Assembly (NCBI RefSeq): GCF_003290125.1
Contig: NZ_QMKH01000009.1
Span: 22,107 to 86,106, forward strand
Length of the DNA: 64,000 bases
DNA from: Microvirga flavescens
GTDB taxonomy: Bacteria; Pseudomonadota; Alphaproteobacteria; Rhizobiales; Beijerinckiaceae
Direction of reading: 5' to 3'
In this document: positions 16,565 to 25,278 of the stretch, piece after piece
Layout: every line of letters begins with the position of its first letter
Numbering within the stretch: the first letter of the stretch is position 1
Made by a program: the position numbers and the translations under genes
Notes under the pieces: model-generated
Seen by the model: the letters and a program-made list of their open reading frames with translations, nothing else
Databases searched by the model: none
What the model was told of the DNA's origin: nothing

Positions 16565-16735
16565 ACAGGTCAGGGGCAGGTCTCCTGGCTCGCGGGTCTT
16601 TGCCTTCGCCATCCTTCCCAGTGCCTTGAGCACCAGTGGGTTATTGACGTGGCTCACCGTTCACAGTTGCGGGGGCAGCTCCGGCCTCGCCTCACGGCTC
16701 ACCGGTATTCCCTCTTAGCTTCAGATCCCCACATG
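16565..16735 (-). promoter_or_regulatory. Cobalamin (AdoCbl) riboswitch upstream of nrdA
   Basis: Read on the minus strand, this leader shows the cobalamin riboswitch landmarks in order: AGAGGGAATACCGGTGAG, GAGGCCGGAGCTGCCC leading to CCCCCGCAACTGTGA (core at 16663-16678), CCACTGG...CACTGGGAAGGATGG, AAAGACCCGCGAGCC, and the B12 box GCCAGGAGACCTGCC (16575-16589). It ends about 120 bases before nrdA. AdoCbl binding would lower nrdAB expression. A 7-bp hairpin GGCGATG-TTT-CATCGCC (16501-16517) lies between it and nrdA but lacks a T-run, so the output (termination or translation) is not settled. Confidence 0.93.
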
Positions 16736-16763
16736 TCGGATGTGCGAATCTGAAGACCACTGA

Positions 16764-16779
16764 CTGCTAGATATAGTGG
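16764..16779 (-). promoter_or_regulatory. NrdR box 1 (nrdA-proximal)
   Basis: Core CTATATCTAG (minus strand, 16767-16776) fits the NrdR consensus core CwAtATaTwG at nine of ten positions. NrdR is the zinc-finger/ATP-cone repressor of ribonucleotide reductase genes. It lies just upstream of the riboswitch, in the promoter zone. Confidence 0.7.
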
Positions 16780-16794
16780 GTAACTGCTTCCGCG

Positions 16795-16810
16795 CGTCAA
16801 TAGATTGACG
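16795..16810 (-). promoter_or_regulatory. NrdR box 2 (nrdA-distal)
   Basis: CGTCAATCTATTGACG (minus strand) is a near-perfect palindrome whose core CAATCTATTG fits CwAtATaTwG at nine of ten positions (eight of ten on strict reading). Its centre is 31 bases, about three helix turns, from that of box 1, the pairing expected of NrdR sites. Confidence 0.7.
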
Positions 16811-16884
16811 AAACGCTTCACGGCACAATCTCGGCAACGTCAGACGGGCGCGTCTGCCGCGAGCATGGCCCCCACATTGTCTGA

Positions 16885-16920
16885 TAAAGGCCAACGTGTT
16901 TCTAAAGGCCAACGTGTTTC
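16885..16920. repeat. Exact 18-bp tandem duplication
   Basis: TAAAGGCCAACGTGTTTC occurs twice in a row (16885-16902 and 16903-16920) in the gap upstream of the nrdA promoter. The rest of 16811-17101 holds no gene or recognised site. Confidence 0.9.
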
Positions 16921-17101
16921 CCGCACCCTGTGTACGGCACAGCGTGTCACAACACATCGTGCAACGTGCCGGCGTCACCACAACGCCGTCGCGCAATCGC
17001 CCGTAACGGATTGTCATGACATCGCCATCCGCCACCGCTCTTCACCGTGGGCATCATGGTATCCTCGAAGAGCTGGCTCTATCTCGGAGCAACCGCTCCG
17101 G

Positions 17102-17136
17102 AAAAAAGAAAAACCCCGGTGTTTCCACCGGGGTTT
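17102..17136 (-). terminator. Rho-independent terminator of the porin gene
   Basis: Minus strand: AAACCCCGGTG and CACCGGGGTTT pair around a short loop, followed by a T-rich run (TTTTTCTTTTTTCC). It lies about 20 bases after the porin stop. Confidence 0.93.
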
Positions 17137-17157
17137 CCTGTCCAATCGGAGAACCGA

Positions 17158-18411
17158 TTAGAAGTCGCGCTGAACGCGGAGACGGCCTTCCCAGGAGCTC
17201 TCGTTCGAGCCGAGCGGGAGGACAACGCGGCCGCGGGGATCGAGACGGGCGTAAAGGGCTTCCACGCCAATGTTCAGGCCGCTGACCGGCTGCCAGAACA
17301 CGTTGGTACCAACGCGCCACTCGTTGAAGTCCGGGATACCGGCCTGGTTAGCAGCAGCCGAGTAGCTGAAGCTGGCGTACGAACCGAAGACGCTCTGACG
17401 GATCTGGGGAGTCCAGTAGTGGGTTAGACCACCAGCAACCGACCAAGCGGTCGACAGGCTCACATTACCCGTCGCCGGGTTGAAGAAAGCGTCGATCGTC
17501 GGAGCGGTGAGCGTACCATCGGTGAAGTCGTCGCCAGCGCCGCCGGTGATGTAGCCGAGCGCGCCGTGAGTATAGGTGACGGCGATCCAGGCGGCGTCGC
17601 CCGGAGCGAGCATCGGCAGGTTCACGCCAACCTGACCCGTGACGGCGAAGCCGTACTCGGTGTCGGGGAAGTCGCTGAAGCCGTTCGCGGCAACGAACAG
17701 GTTGTCGCTACGGATCTGGTGGCCGGCAGCCGACAGCTGAGCCGTACCCCACGTGCCGGTGTACTTGATGTTACCGACAACGTCCGGAACGCGCTGACCA
17801 GCGTAAGCAAGCGCCTGGGTGCCGTTACGGCGATCGAGGCCATCTTCGAGCGACAGCGTGGCCGAGAAGCCGTTGCCGAACGTGAAGGTGTAAGCCAAGA
17901 GGCCGACATCCGGAGCGTCCGAGAAGCGGAGCGTGCCCATGTGCTCGGTCGGCAGATCGCCGTTGTCGAAGAACGACGTCACGCGACCAGCGGTGAGGCC
18001 ACCGAACTGGATGAACGCCTCGTTGACGTCGGGCGACGTCGTGATCTTGCCGGTGCTCGTGAGCTGCGTGCCCGAGTTACGGGTGATCTCGAAGCGGACC
18101 ACCGAACGGAGCAGGCCGTAAGCGGTCGACGTACGAGCGTCGAGCTGGATACGGCCGCGGGTGCGGAAGCCGTTCGAGTCGACGCTGCGTTCGAAGGGCT
18201 GACCGTAGACGTAGTCAGCGCGGACGCGGCCGCTGACGCGCAGGCAGGTTTCCGTGCCCGGGATGTAGAAGAAGCCCTCGCCATGCGAGGAGCAGACGCG
18301 AACGTATTCCACCGGAGCCGCCTTCTTGGCGGGCAGGTCGGCGGCATTAGCCCCAGCAACTGCGGCAAAGCCGGCAGCCGATCCGAGGAGAAGGCTCTTG
18401 GCGAGCTTCAT
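17158..18411 (-). CDS. Omp2b-type porin (alphaproteobacterial porin family)
   Basis: A 417-residue outer-membrane beta-barrel of the PF02530 porin family, forming a general diffusion channel. The signal peptide 'MKLAKSLLLGSAAGFAAVAG' is cleaved near ANA-ADL, followed by the family start 'ADLPAKKAAPVEYVRVCSSH' and the conserved 'GTETCLRVSGRVRADY'. Two Cys in that region probably form the family's disulphide. The last residue is Phe ('RVQRDF'), the barrel-assembly signal. The start at 18411 has a GGAGAC ribosome site; an upstream in-frame start would place 22 residues before the signal peptide. The gene is monocistronic with its own terminator. Confidence 0.96.
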   Translation of the reverse strand: MKLAKSLLLGSAAGFAAVAGANAADLPAKKAAPVEYVRVCSSHGEGFFYIPGTETCLRVSGRVRADYVYGQPFERSVDSNGFRTRGRIQLDARTSTAYGLLRSVVRFEITRNSGTQLTSTGKITTSPDVNEAFIQFGGLTAGRVTSFFDNGDLPTEHMGTLRFSDAPDVGLLAYTFTFGNGFSATLSLEDGLDRRNGTQALAYAGQRVPDVVGNIKYTGTWGTAQLSAAGHQIRSDNLFVAANGFSDFPDTEYGFAVTGQVGVNLPMLAPGDAAWIAVTYTHGALGYITGGAGDDFTDGTLTAPTIDAFFNPATGNVSLSTAWSVAGGLTHYWTPQIRQSVFGSYASFSYSAAANQAGIPDFNEWRVGTNVFWQPVSGLNIGVEALYARLDPRGRVVLPLGSNESSWEGRLRVQRDF

Positions 18412-18656
18412 GGATGTCTCCACTTTTTTAAAGTTTCGACGGGGCCGTGTGTGACCGCCGTCATGCGATTGAAACAATACTCAAGCGGAGCCGTCCGACA
18501 ATTCGGCCAAGGGCCAAGTTTGGCGCTTTGAGGGGCAGTGTGCCCAAAAAGAGACCATTCTGGGTTGTGAAAGTGATTTCAATTTTGATGTGTGACAGAA
18601 AATCAACACAAACTTCCCCAAGGGAACCATCTCCCTTGAGAATCAAGGCGTCTCAA

Positions 18657-18944
18657 TCACCAAAGATCATTGGGTCCGGTACGGCAGCGATAACCGATGA
18701 AGCATTGCCGCACATCCCGCGTCGGGGCATAGGCCGGGTCCGGATACTCGCCTACTTCGCAGAAGTTGCTGTCCCGGACAAAGCGGTCATAGGTGTATTG
18801 GCCCGTACCCAGCACGATGGCCCCGTGTGTCGTCACGGTCAGCATCGCCTGCGAGCAGGTCATGCTCGTCGTCATCGGTCGCGATTGCGCGAAGGCACCG
18901 GTCGTCAAGGCAAAAAGGGCAAGAGCGGCGGCAAGATTTCGCAT
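18657..18944 (-). CDS. Small secreted cysteine-containing protein, unknown
   Basis: A 95-residue exported protein not assigned to a named family. Signal peptide 'MRNLAAALALFALTTGAFAQ' with an A-x-A-type site. The mature part has four Cys ('TSMTCSQ', 'NFCEVGEY', 'RQCFIGYRC') that could form two disulphides in the periplasm, and a central 'GTGQYTYDRFVRD'. A GAGGGAACC ribosome site precedes the ATG. It lies between the porin gene and the acyl-CoA synthetase gene on the same strand, with gaps of 245 and 97 bases, so it may be its own unit. Confidence 0.75.
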   Translation of the reverse strand: MRNLAAALALFALTTGAFAQSRPMTTSMTCSQAMLTVTTHGAIVLGTGQYTYDRFVRDSNFCEVGEYPDPAYAPTRDVRQCFIGYRCRTGPNDLW

Positions 18945-19041
18945 TTCGGTTCCCTCACTCTCAGGCTCGGGCTCACGCCTTGCATCGGCTGCACCTTTTT
19001 ATATTGGCGAGGAAAAGCAGGCTTCAACGGATACCGGTGCG

Positions 19042-20598
19042 TCACAGCATCGGCTGCAGACGCCGGGCCATCTCCACCGCCGCCGCATAATCGGTCTTGC
19101 CCGAGCCGAGCACCGGAATGCCCGAAACAAGGATGGCCTTGGGAACCCACAATTCCGGATAACCCTGATCGCGGGCATGGGCCAGCAGGACGTCGCGATC
19201 CGCATCGGGCTTGTCGGTGATCAGCACGATCTGCTCGCCCTTGCGCGGGTCCGGCAAGGCGACGACGACATGGTTGGAATCGGGCCACAGGGTCTGCGCC
19301 AGGCTCTCGACAGCCGCGAGCGAAATCATTTCGCCGCCGATCTTCGCGAAACGCTTGGCGCGCCCGCGTATGGTCACGAGGCCGTCATCGACGGTGACGA
19401 TATCGCCGGTGTCGTACCACCCTTCCGGTGGCGGCTCGATAGCGCCCGAGCCATTGGGGTCGAGATAACCCTTCATCACATTGGGCCCGCGCACCACGAG
19501 GCGACCGCCTTCGTGAATGCCTTCGACCGGCTCGAGCCGCCACTCGATGCCCGGCAGGAAGGGCCCGACGCTACCCGTCCTGCTGCGGTGAGGCAGGCTC
19601 ACGGCGATGACCGGCGAGCATTCAGTCGCCCCGTATCCTTCGAGGATCGTCGTGCCGTAACGATCCCACAGGCGGCGCGTCTCGTCCTTCACGCGCTCGG
19701 CTCCGGCGATCACATAGCGCACGCTTGCAAGATCGTTCCCGTCGGCGGCGCGGGCATAGCCCTGAAGAAAGGTATCCGTGGCGAGAACGATGGTCGCCTG
19801 CGTGCCGCCGATCAGCTTCGGGATCTGCCTGTAATGAAGCGGACTCGGGTAGAGCACCGTTTTCATGCCGTTGAGCACGGGCGTCAAAAGGCCCGCCGTC
19901 AGGCCGAAGGAATGGAAGACGGGCAGCGGATTGAAAAACACATCGGCCGGGCGCAGCACGTCGCCAGCATGGGCCTTCACCTGAAGGGCGTTCGCCACAA
20001 GGTTGGCGTTCGAGAGAACGACCGCCTTCGGCTTACCTTCCGAGCCCGAGGTGAACAGCACGACACCCGCATCGTCCGGCTGCACGCCGGATTTTCTGTG
20101 CACCGTGCGCGCGAAGAAGCTGCCAAGGAGGCCGAGCAGCTTGTCGAGGCTGGTAATCTCCTTGCGCACGTCCTCGAGCCACAGGACATTACGCCCTTCG
20201 CCCAAGGCAGCGACCACGTCATCGAGCTTGCCTTGCTCCACGAACCGGCGGGAGGTGACGATGGTGCGGATCTTCGCGACCTCGCAGGCCGCCGTCAGGT
20301 TCTTCAGGCCCGCCGTGAAATTCAGCAGGGCCGGAACACGGCCAAAGGCGTTGAGCCCGAACAGGACGACGGCAACGCCCTGAACGTTTGGCAGGAGCAC
20401 GGCCACCGTCTCGCGCGGCTCGGTGAAGCCCGCGAGCTTGCGGCCCAGCACCAGCGCGCCGAGCACCAGACGGCCGAAGCTGATGGGCTGCCGCTCCAGA
20501 TCCTCAAGGGCGATCTTGTTGCCGCCGAACCTTGTCCGCGCGTCGAGAAGGGCGCCGAAAAGGCTGGTGCGCGTGCGAGCTATGTCGAATTCGGCCAT
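19042..20598 (-). CDS. AMP-dependent acyl-CoA (or acyl-ACP) synthetase
   Basis: A 518-residue ANL-superfamily enzyme that activates a carboxylic acid with ATP to an acyl-adenylate and then a thioester. Motifs: 'VVLFTSGSEGKPKAVVLSN' (P-loop), 'GYGATECSPVI' (A5), 'YDTGDIVTVDD' (A7), 'RAKRFAKIGGEMIS' (A8 hinge) and the catalytic Lys in 'VLGSGKTDYAA' near the C-terminus. It resembles the synthetase half of Aas, so a fatty acid is the likeliest substrate. The start at 20598 has an AAAGGAT ribosome site. It follows gpt by 29 bases and the CinA-like gene, forming a probable operon. Confidence 0.9.
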   Translation of the reverse strand: MAEFDIARTRTSLFGALLDARTRFGGNKIALEDLERQPISFGRLVLGALVLGRKLAGFTEPRETVAVLLPNVQGVAVVLFGLNAFGRVPALLNFTAGLKNLTAACEVAKIRTIVTSRRFVEQGKLDDVVAALGEGRNVLWLEDVRKEITSLDKLLGLLGSFFARTVHRKSGVQPDDAGVVLFTSGSEGKPKAVVLSNANLVANALQVKAHAGDVLRPADVFFNPLPVFHSFGLTAGLLTPVLNGMKTVLYPSPLHYRQIPKLIGGTQATIVLATDTFLQGYARAADGNDLASVRYVIAGAERVKDETRRLWDRYGTTILEGYGATECSPVIAVSLPHRSRTGSVGPFLPGIEWRLEPVEGIHEGGRLVVRGPNVMKGYLDPNGSGAIEPPPEGWYDTGDIVTVDDGLVTIRGRAKRFAKIGGEMISLAAVESLAQTLWPDSNHVVVALPDPRKGEQIVLITDKPDADRDVLLAHARDQGYPELWVPKAILVSGIPVLGSGKTDYAAAVEMARRLQPML

Positions 20599-20627
20599 TG
20601 GACGATCCTTTAATCGAAAACGCCCGC

Positions 20628-21134
20628 TCAGCCGGCGGCGCCCTCCGTGATCGGGGCCTGGTAGCTGAGGCCCATGTCCCACGGGAAATAGATCCAGGTG
20701 TCCTGGCTGACCTCGGTCACGAAGGTTTCGACCATCGGCCGACCGATGGGCTTTGCATAAACGGTCGCGAAATGCGCGTTGGGCAGCATCTCGCGCACCA
20801 TCTTGGCCGTTTTGCCCGTGTCGGTCAGATCGTCGATCACAAGAACGCCGCGGCCCGAGCCATCGCCGATGGCCTTGATCGAGGGGGCGATGTCTTTCAG
20901 CACGCGCAGCTCGCCCTGGTTCTTGTAGTCATGGTAGCTCGCGATGCACACGCTCTCGATCAGGCGGATATCGAGCTCGCGGGCAACGATGGCGGCGGGC
21001 ACCAGACCCCCGCGTGTAATGCAGACGATGGCCTCGAACGGACCAGCCGAGGCCAGACGCCACGCCAGCGCGCGGGCATCGCGGTGGAACTGATCCCAGG
21101 AGACGGGGAAGGCTTTCGGAGAAGTAGGAGACAT
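20628..21134 (-). CDS. gpt: Xanthine phosphoribosyltransferase
   Basis: A 168-residue type I phosphoribosyltransferase that salvages xanthine/guanine with PRPP. The PRPP loop reads '[17 protein letters not shown]' near residues 95-111, with an upstream '[16 protein letters not shown]'. The C-terminal 'WIYFPWDMG' matches XGPRT of proteobacteria. The ATG at 21134 is used; a TTG 15 bases upstream has no better ribosome site. It lies between the CinA-like and acyl-CoA synthetase genes, 28 and 29 bases apart, a tight unit with no obvious pathway link. Confidence 0.93.
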   Translation of the reverse strand: MSPTSPKAFPVSWDQFHRDARALAWRLASAGPFEAIVCITRGGLVPAAIVARELDIRLIESVCIASYHDYKNQGELRVLKDIAPSIKAIGDGSGRGVLVIDDLTDTGKTAKMVREMLPNAHFATVYAKPIGRPMVETFVTEVSQDTWIYFPWDMGLSYQAPITEGAAG

Positions 21135-21162
21135 CGTTTTGCTCGCCAAAGAGACAGGAGGT

Positions 21163-21909
21163 TTAAAGAGGAACGCGGTCGGATTTCAGGCTTTCCACCA
21201 GAGCGCGCACGGCCTTTGCCACCCTTGAGACGGCCTCGGCATCCTTGGCCCGGATCACGATCTGGTTGTTGAAGCCGGTGGAGGTAAAGGAGGGGTAGGA
21301 GCCGATGGAAACCTCGGCATGTTCTGCCGCGATCCGCGCCAGCCCGTCGCCGTAAGCGCCCTCCCCGAGCGATCCGGCGTCGACGGTTTCGACCACCATG
21401 CGCGCGCCTGTCTGGAGTGTCGGCGCGACGAGATCGAGCATCGCCTGCATGATGGAGGGAACGCCGGCCATCACGATCACATTGCCGATCCTGAAACCGG
21501 GCGCTTTCGAAATCGGGTTCTCGATCAGGTCCGCCCCGTGGGGAATGCGCGCCATGCGAAGGCGCGCGGCGGTCAGCTCATGTTCCTGATAACGCTCGCG
21601 CAACAGCGCCACCGCGCGCGGGTCGTGGTCGATGGCAACGCCGAAGGCCTTGGCGATGCTGTCGGCGGTGATGTCGTCGTGGGTCGGGCCGATGCCGCCC
21701 GTGGTGAAGAGGTAGGTGTATCGCTGGCGAAGAGCATTGACCGCGGCGGCGATCTCGTCCTCCATATCGGGGACGATCCGCACCTCGGAAAGGTCGATCC
21801 CGATGGCGGTCAGATAATCGGCGATGTAGCCGATATTCTTGTCCTTGGTCCGCCCGGAAAGAATCTCATCACCGATGACGAGAAGAGCGGCTGTGACGGA
21901 AGCGGTCAT
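21163..21909 (-). CDS. CinA-like molybdopterin-binding domain protein
   Basis: A 248-residue protein with the MoCF/CinA N-terminal domain: '[18 protein letters not shown]', '[18 protein letters not shown]' and '[20 protein letters not shown]'. In CinA this domain hydrolyses ADP-ribose or related nucleotides; the C-terminal nicotinamide-mononucleotide deamidase domain is absent, as is normal for this alphaproteobacterial subgroup. The ATG at 21909 follows AAAGGAT. It is the first gene of the probable gpt/acyl-CoA synthetase operon and divergent from sfsA. Confidence 0.88.
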   Translation of the reverse strand: MTASVTAALLVIGDEILSGRTKDKNIGYIADYLTAIGIDLSEVRIVPDMEDEIAAAVNALRQRYTYLFTTGGIGPTHDDITADSIAKAFGVAIDHDPRAVALLRERYQEHELTAARLRMARIPHGADLIENPISKAPGFRIGNVIVMAGVPSIMQAMLDLVAPTLQTGARMVVETVDAGSLGEGAYGDGLARIAAEHAEVSIGSYPSFTSTGFNNQIVIRAKDAEAVSRVAKAVRALVESLKSDRVPL

Positions 21910-22031
21910 GCGCAACGATCCTTTTCAAGGCGTTTAACGCCGGAACGGCGAGACCTCAAGCAAGCCTTCGGTTGAAGGCGAGGCTTCTCCCCTGTTACGA
22001 AGCCTATTCATCGCTACGAGCCTCCATTCCC

Positions 22032-22751
22032 ATGCGCTTTTCCGAACCTCTGATCGAAGGCCGCCTCGTCCAGCGCTACAAGCGCTTTCTGGCCGACATC
22101 GACCTTTCCTCCGGCGAGCGGATCACGGCTCATTGCGCCAATCCCGGCGCGATGCTCGGGCTCAATGCGCCGGGAAGCCGGGTGCTTCTGTCGCGGGCGA
22201 CGAACCCGGCCCGGAAGCTCAAGTACAACTGGGAACTGGTGGAGGTCGCAGCGGGCGGCGGGCCAGATCAATGGATCGGCATCAACACGTCCCGCCCCAA
22301 CGCCCTCGTCGCGGAGGCGCTACGGGAAAAGCGCCTCGCCCCGTTTTCCCGCTACGACCGCGTGAGGCCGGAAGTGAAATACGGCCGCGCCAGCCGTGTC
22401 GATTTTCTGCTGGAGAAGGACGGCGAACCGCCCTGCTATCTCGAGGTGAAGAACTGCCACCTCATGCGCCAGCCGCGCTTTGCCGAATTTCCCGACTGCG
22501 TGGCGGCGAGGAGCGCGAAACACCTCTACGAACTTACCGACATGGTTGCCGCCGGAGCGAGGGCCGCCCTCGTCTATGTGATCCAGATGGACGCCGACCG
22601 GTTCGACGTCGCGCGGGATATCGACCCTGCCTATGACAAAGCGTTTCGTCACGCCCTCGCGGCTGGCGTCGAATCTTACGCCTACGCCTGCCGGATCACG
22701 CCGGATGAAGTCGTGATCGACCGCCCGGTGGAGATCGTCACGCCGCCTTGA
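22032..22751 (+). CDS. sfsA: SfsA family protein
   Basis: A 239-residue SfsA (sugar fermentation stimulation) homologue, a nucleic-acid-binding protein with a nuclease-like fold. Family blocks: 'RFLADIDL', 'AHCANPGAMLGL', 'NTSRPNALVAEAL', 'EVKYGRASRVDFLLE' and 'CYLEVKNCHLM', where the last two supply the nuclease-fold acidic residues. E. coli SfsA was named for an effect on maltose genes; the real role is unsettled. The start at 22032 matches the family N-terminus 'MRFSEPL'. Its 3' end overlaps the FkbM methyltransferase gene by 14 bases, tail to tail. Confidence 0.93.
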   Translation: MRFSEPLIEGRLVQRYKRFLADIDLSSGERITAHCANPGAMLGLNAPGSRVLLSRATNPARKLKYNWELVEVAAGGGPDQWIGINTSRPNALVAEALREKRLAPFSRYDRVRPEVKYGRASRVDFLLEKDGEPPCYLEVKNCHLMRQPRFAEFPDCVAARSAKHLYELTDMVAAGARAALVYVIQMDADRFDVARDIDPAYDKAFRHALAAGVESYAYACRITPDEVVIDRPVEIVTPP

Positions 22752-23571
22752 CGCGTTCGAAAACCAGGTTCATCCGGGTTTGCAGGATGAGCTTGTAGCC
22801 CCGCTGCTCCAGACGCTTTTGAAGGTCGATCTGCCACTGTCCCCGCCCGTTTTCCATGAGGAGAAGCGACGGCAGGAGTTCCGCCGGCGCATCGCGCAGG
22901 AACGGATCGAGGATCAAGTCCTCCGCCCCTTCCACGTCGAGCTTGACCGCATCGACGTGCGAAAAGCCCTCTTGCCGGATCAGGTCCAAAAGCGGGATTG
23001 CGGGAACCCTGATCGCCTCGGACTGGTTGGGCCCCACGATCTTCACGCTCGACTCGCCCTTGTTGTTCGGGTCGAGGAACAGGGTCAGCTCGCCCGCCTT
23101 GTCGGCGATGGCGCAGGCAATCGCCTTCACGGTGCCGAAGGGGTTCTGGCTGATGTTGTAGGTGAGGCGGTCGAAGATATCCGGCTGCGGCTCGATGGCC
23201 ACGATCTTCGCCTTGTTGCCGGCCCGTGCGGCGACAAACAGCGTATAGCCGCCGACATTCGCGCCGATATCCACGAAGGTGAAACCTTCCTTGATCCGCG
23301 ATTCGAGAACCGCCCGCTCCTGCGGATCGAAGAACTGCGGCGTGAACAGGATCTTCTTCTCGCAGACATTGCGATAGGGGTAGATTCTCATCTTGGCCCC
23401 GAGCGCCTCCACATCGAGGGGCTGGCCCTTCAGCAATCTGATCGCGACATTGCGGAGCAGGAAGGAAAAGCGCCGGGCCGGCCATTCGCTCGACATGGCG
23501 CGGGTGCGCGCCAGGAGCCATTGGACGAGACCGGACGGGGCATAGGCCCCATAGGGGCGGGAATCGGACAT
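22738..23571 (-). CDS. FkbM family methyltransferase
   Basis: A 277-residue SAM-dependent methyltransferase of the FkbM family, usually modifying sugars or lipids by O-methylation. Motif I is 'FVDIGANVGGYTLFVAARAG' near residues 98-117, followed by 'VAIEPQPDIFDRLTYN' and, later, 'VDAVKLDVEGAEDLIL'. The N-terminus before residue 60 is basic and not part of the fold. A start at 23571 (M-S-D-S-R) is chosen because the upstream part is Ser/Asn-rich and unconserved in type; 23643 is possible. Convergent with and overlapping sfsA; divergent from map. Confidence 0.87.
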   Translation of the reverse strand: MSDSRPYGAYAPSGLVQWLLARTRAMSSEWPARRFSFLLRNVAIRLLKGQPLDVEALGAKMRIYPYRNVCEKKILFTPQFFDPQERAVLESRIKEGFTFVDIGANVGGYTLFVAARAGNKAKIVAIEPQPDIFDRLTYNISQNPFGTVKAIACAIADKAGELTLFLDPNNKGESSVKIVGPNQSEAIRVPAIPLLDLIRQEGFSHVDAVKLDVEGAEDLILDPFLRDAPAELLPSLLLMENGRGQWQIDLQKRLEQRGYKLILQTRMNLVFERVKAA

Positions 23572-23714
23572 TTTCAAAAGAAGCCAGGACGCAAAATTTG
23601 AGGATTGAGAGTTGCTCTTGGCATTCTCGCGCCATAATCGCAAGCGAGCCAGGGTCGCTCCTTGCTTGCGTCACACGCAACAATGCTTACATTCCGGGAC
23701 AAACAGGATCCCCC

Positions 23715-24539
23715 ATGACCGAACTCGAAACCGCCGGGCGCACCCGCTTACCCCAGATTCCCCTCCACGGCCCCGAGGCCTTCGAGGGCATGCGGCGGGC
23801 CGGACGTTTGGCCGCAGAGGGGCTCGATCTGCTGGTGGACCACGTTCGCCCGGGCGTTTCGACGGACTTTCTCGACAAGTTGATCTTCGAGTTCGCGATG
23901 GATAACGGGGCCTACCCGGCCTGCCTTTATTACCGCGGCTACAACAAGACCATCTGCACCTCGATCAACCATGTGGTCTGCCACGGCATTCCCAACGACA
24001 AGCCGCTGCGCGAGGGCGATATCGTCAATATCGACGTGACGCTGATCCTCGACGGCTGGCATGGGGATTCGAGCCGCATGTACTATGTCGGCGAGGTTCC
24101 CCGCCGCGCCCAGCGCCTGTGCGAGATCACCTACGAGTGCCTGATGCGCGGCATCGCCGTCATCAAGCCGGGCGCGACGACGAACGATATCGGCGCGGCG
24201 ATCCAATCCTATGCAGAAGCCGAACGCTGCTCCGTGGTGCGCGATTTCTGCGGTCACGGCCTCGGCCGCGTGTTCCACGACGCGCCGACGATCCTGCACT
24301 ATGTCGAACCCTCTTATAACGTGGAGCTGAAGGCCGGCATGTTCTTCACGGTCGAGCCCATGATCAATCTTGGCCGTCCGCAGGTGAAGGTTCTCTCTGA
24401 CGGCTGGACCGCCGTGACCCGCGACCGCTCGCTGTCCGCGCAATTCGAGCACACGGTCGGCGTGACGGAAACCGGAGTCGAGATCTTCACCCTCTCGCCC
24501 AAGGGCTATGACCAACCGCCCTACACGCCTTCCGCATGA
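23715..24539 (+). CDS. map: Type I methionine aminopeptidase
   Basis: Removes the initiator Met from new proteins in the cytoplasm using two metal ions. The 274-residue protein shows the pita-bread ligands: Asp in '[19 protein letters not shown]' (two), His in '[13 protein letters not shown]', Glu in 'TVEPMI' and Glu in 'FEHTVGVT'. The substrate-pocket Cys is in 'VVCHGIPN'. The start at 23715 gives the normal length. Its stop overlaps the radC start by four bases (ATGA), so the two are translationally coupled. Confidence 0.97.
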   Translation: MTELETAGRTRLPQIPLHGPEAFEGMRRAGRLAAEGLDLLVDHVRPGVSTDFLDKLIFEFAMDNGAYPACLYYRGYNKTICTSINHVVCHGIPNDKPLREGDIVNIDVTLILDGWHGDSSRMYYVGEVPRRAQRLCEITYECLMRGIAVIKPGATTNDIGAAIQSYAEAERCSVVRDFCGHGLGRVFHDAPTILHYVEPSYNVELKAGMFFTVEPMINLGRPQVKVLSDGWTAVTRDRSLSAQFEHTVGVTETGVEIFTLSPKGYDQPPYTPSA

Positions 24540-25225
24540 GCGATCAGGACGACACGCCGCATTATCACGGCCATCGGGACCGGCTGCGCGCCCGCTTCAA
24601 TGAGGCGGGCGGCGACGCGCTGCCCGACTACGAGCTTCTGGAACTCGTTCTCTTCCGCTCTATCCCCCGCCGGGACGTGAAGCCAATCGCGAAAGACCTC
24701 CTGAAGCGCTTCGGCAGCTTCGCGGAAGTGCTTGCAGCTCCGCCCGCCCGGCTGCTCGAAGTCGGCGGCATAGGGGAGAGCATCGTCACGGACCTGAAGG
24801 TCGTTGAGGCCGCCGCGCGCCGCCTCGCCAAGGGCGAGGTGTCCAAGCGCCCCGTCCTGTCCTCATGGACCTCCGTGCTCGATTATTGCCGCACGGCCAT
24901 GGCCTTCATGGACAAGGAGCAGTTCCGCCTGCTCTTCCTCGACAAGCGCAACGCCCTCATCGCCGACGAGGTGCAGCAATCGGGTACCGTGGACCACACG
25001 CCGGTCTATCCGCGCGAGGTGGTGAAGCGGGCGCTGGAACTCTCGGCCTCGGCCCTGATCCTCGTGCACAATCATCCCTCTGGCGATCCCACGCCCTCCA
25101 CCGCCGACATCACCATGACGCGGGACATCATCGAGGTCGCCAAGCCCCTCGGCATCGCCGTGCACGACCACATCATCGTCGGCCGCGAGGGGCATTCGAG
25201 CCTGAAGGGCTTGCGGTTGATTTGA
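24536..25225 (+). CDS. radC: RadC family JAB-domain protein
   Basis: A 229-residue protein with an N-terminal helix-hairpin-helix region ('[20 protein letters not shown]') and a C-terminal JAB/MPN metal-binding domain carrying '[16 protein letters not shown]' near residues 178-193. The zinc ligands and nearby Glu of the JAMM motif are present, so a hydrolase or protease-like activity is plausible; the once-supposed role in recombination repair is not firmly established. Coupled to map by a four-base overlap. Confidence 0.95.
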   Translation: MSDQDDTPHYHGHRDRLRARFNEAGGDALPDYELLELVLFRSIPRRDVKPIAKDLLKRFGSFAEVLAAPPARLLEVGGIGESIVTDLKVVEAAARRLAKGEVSKRPVLSSWTSVLDYCRTAMAFMDKEQFRLLFLDKRNALIADEVQQSGTVDHTPVYPREVVKRALELSASALILVHNHPSGDPTPSTADITMTRDIIEVAKPLGIAVHDHIIVGREGHSSLKGLRLI

Positions 25226-25278
25226 GCTTCAGCAGAACGATGTTGCAACAAACACTGGTTGCAAACTACGTTCTACGC

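Noticed and set aside
18620..18637. AAGGGA/TCCCTT hairpin after the small secreted protein gene
   Set aside because: Short stem and no T-run on the relevant strand; too weak to call a terminator.
18793..20613. Open frame of 606 codons opposite the acyl-CoA synthetase
   Set aside because: The minus-strand enzyme has all ANL motifs; this frame has none and is compositionally a shadow.
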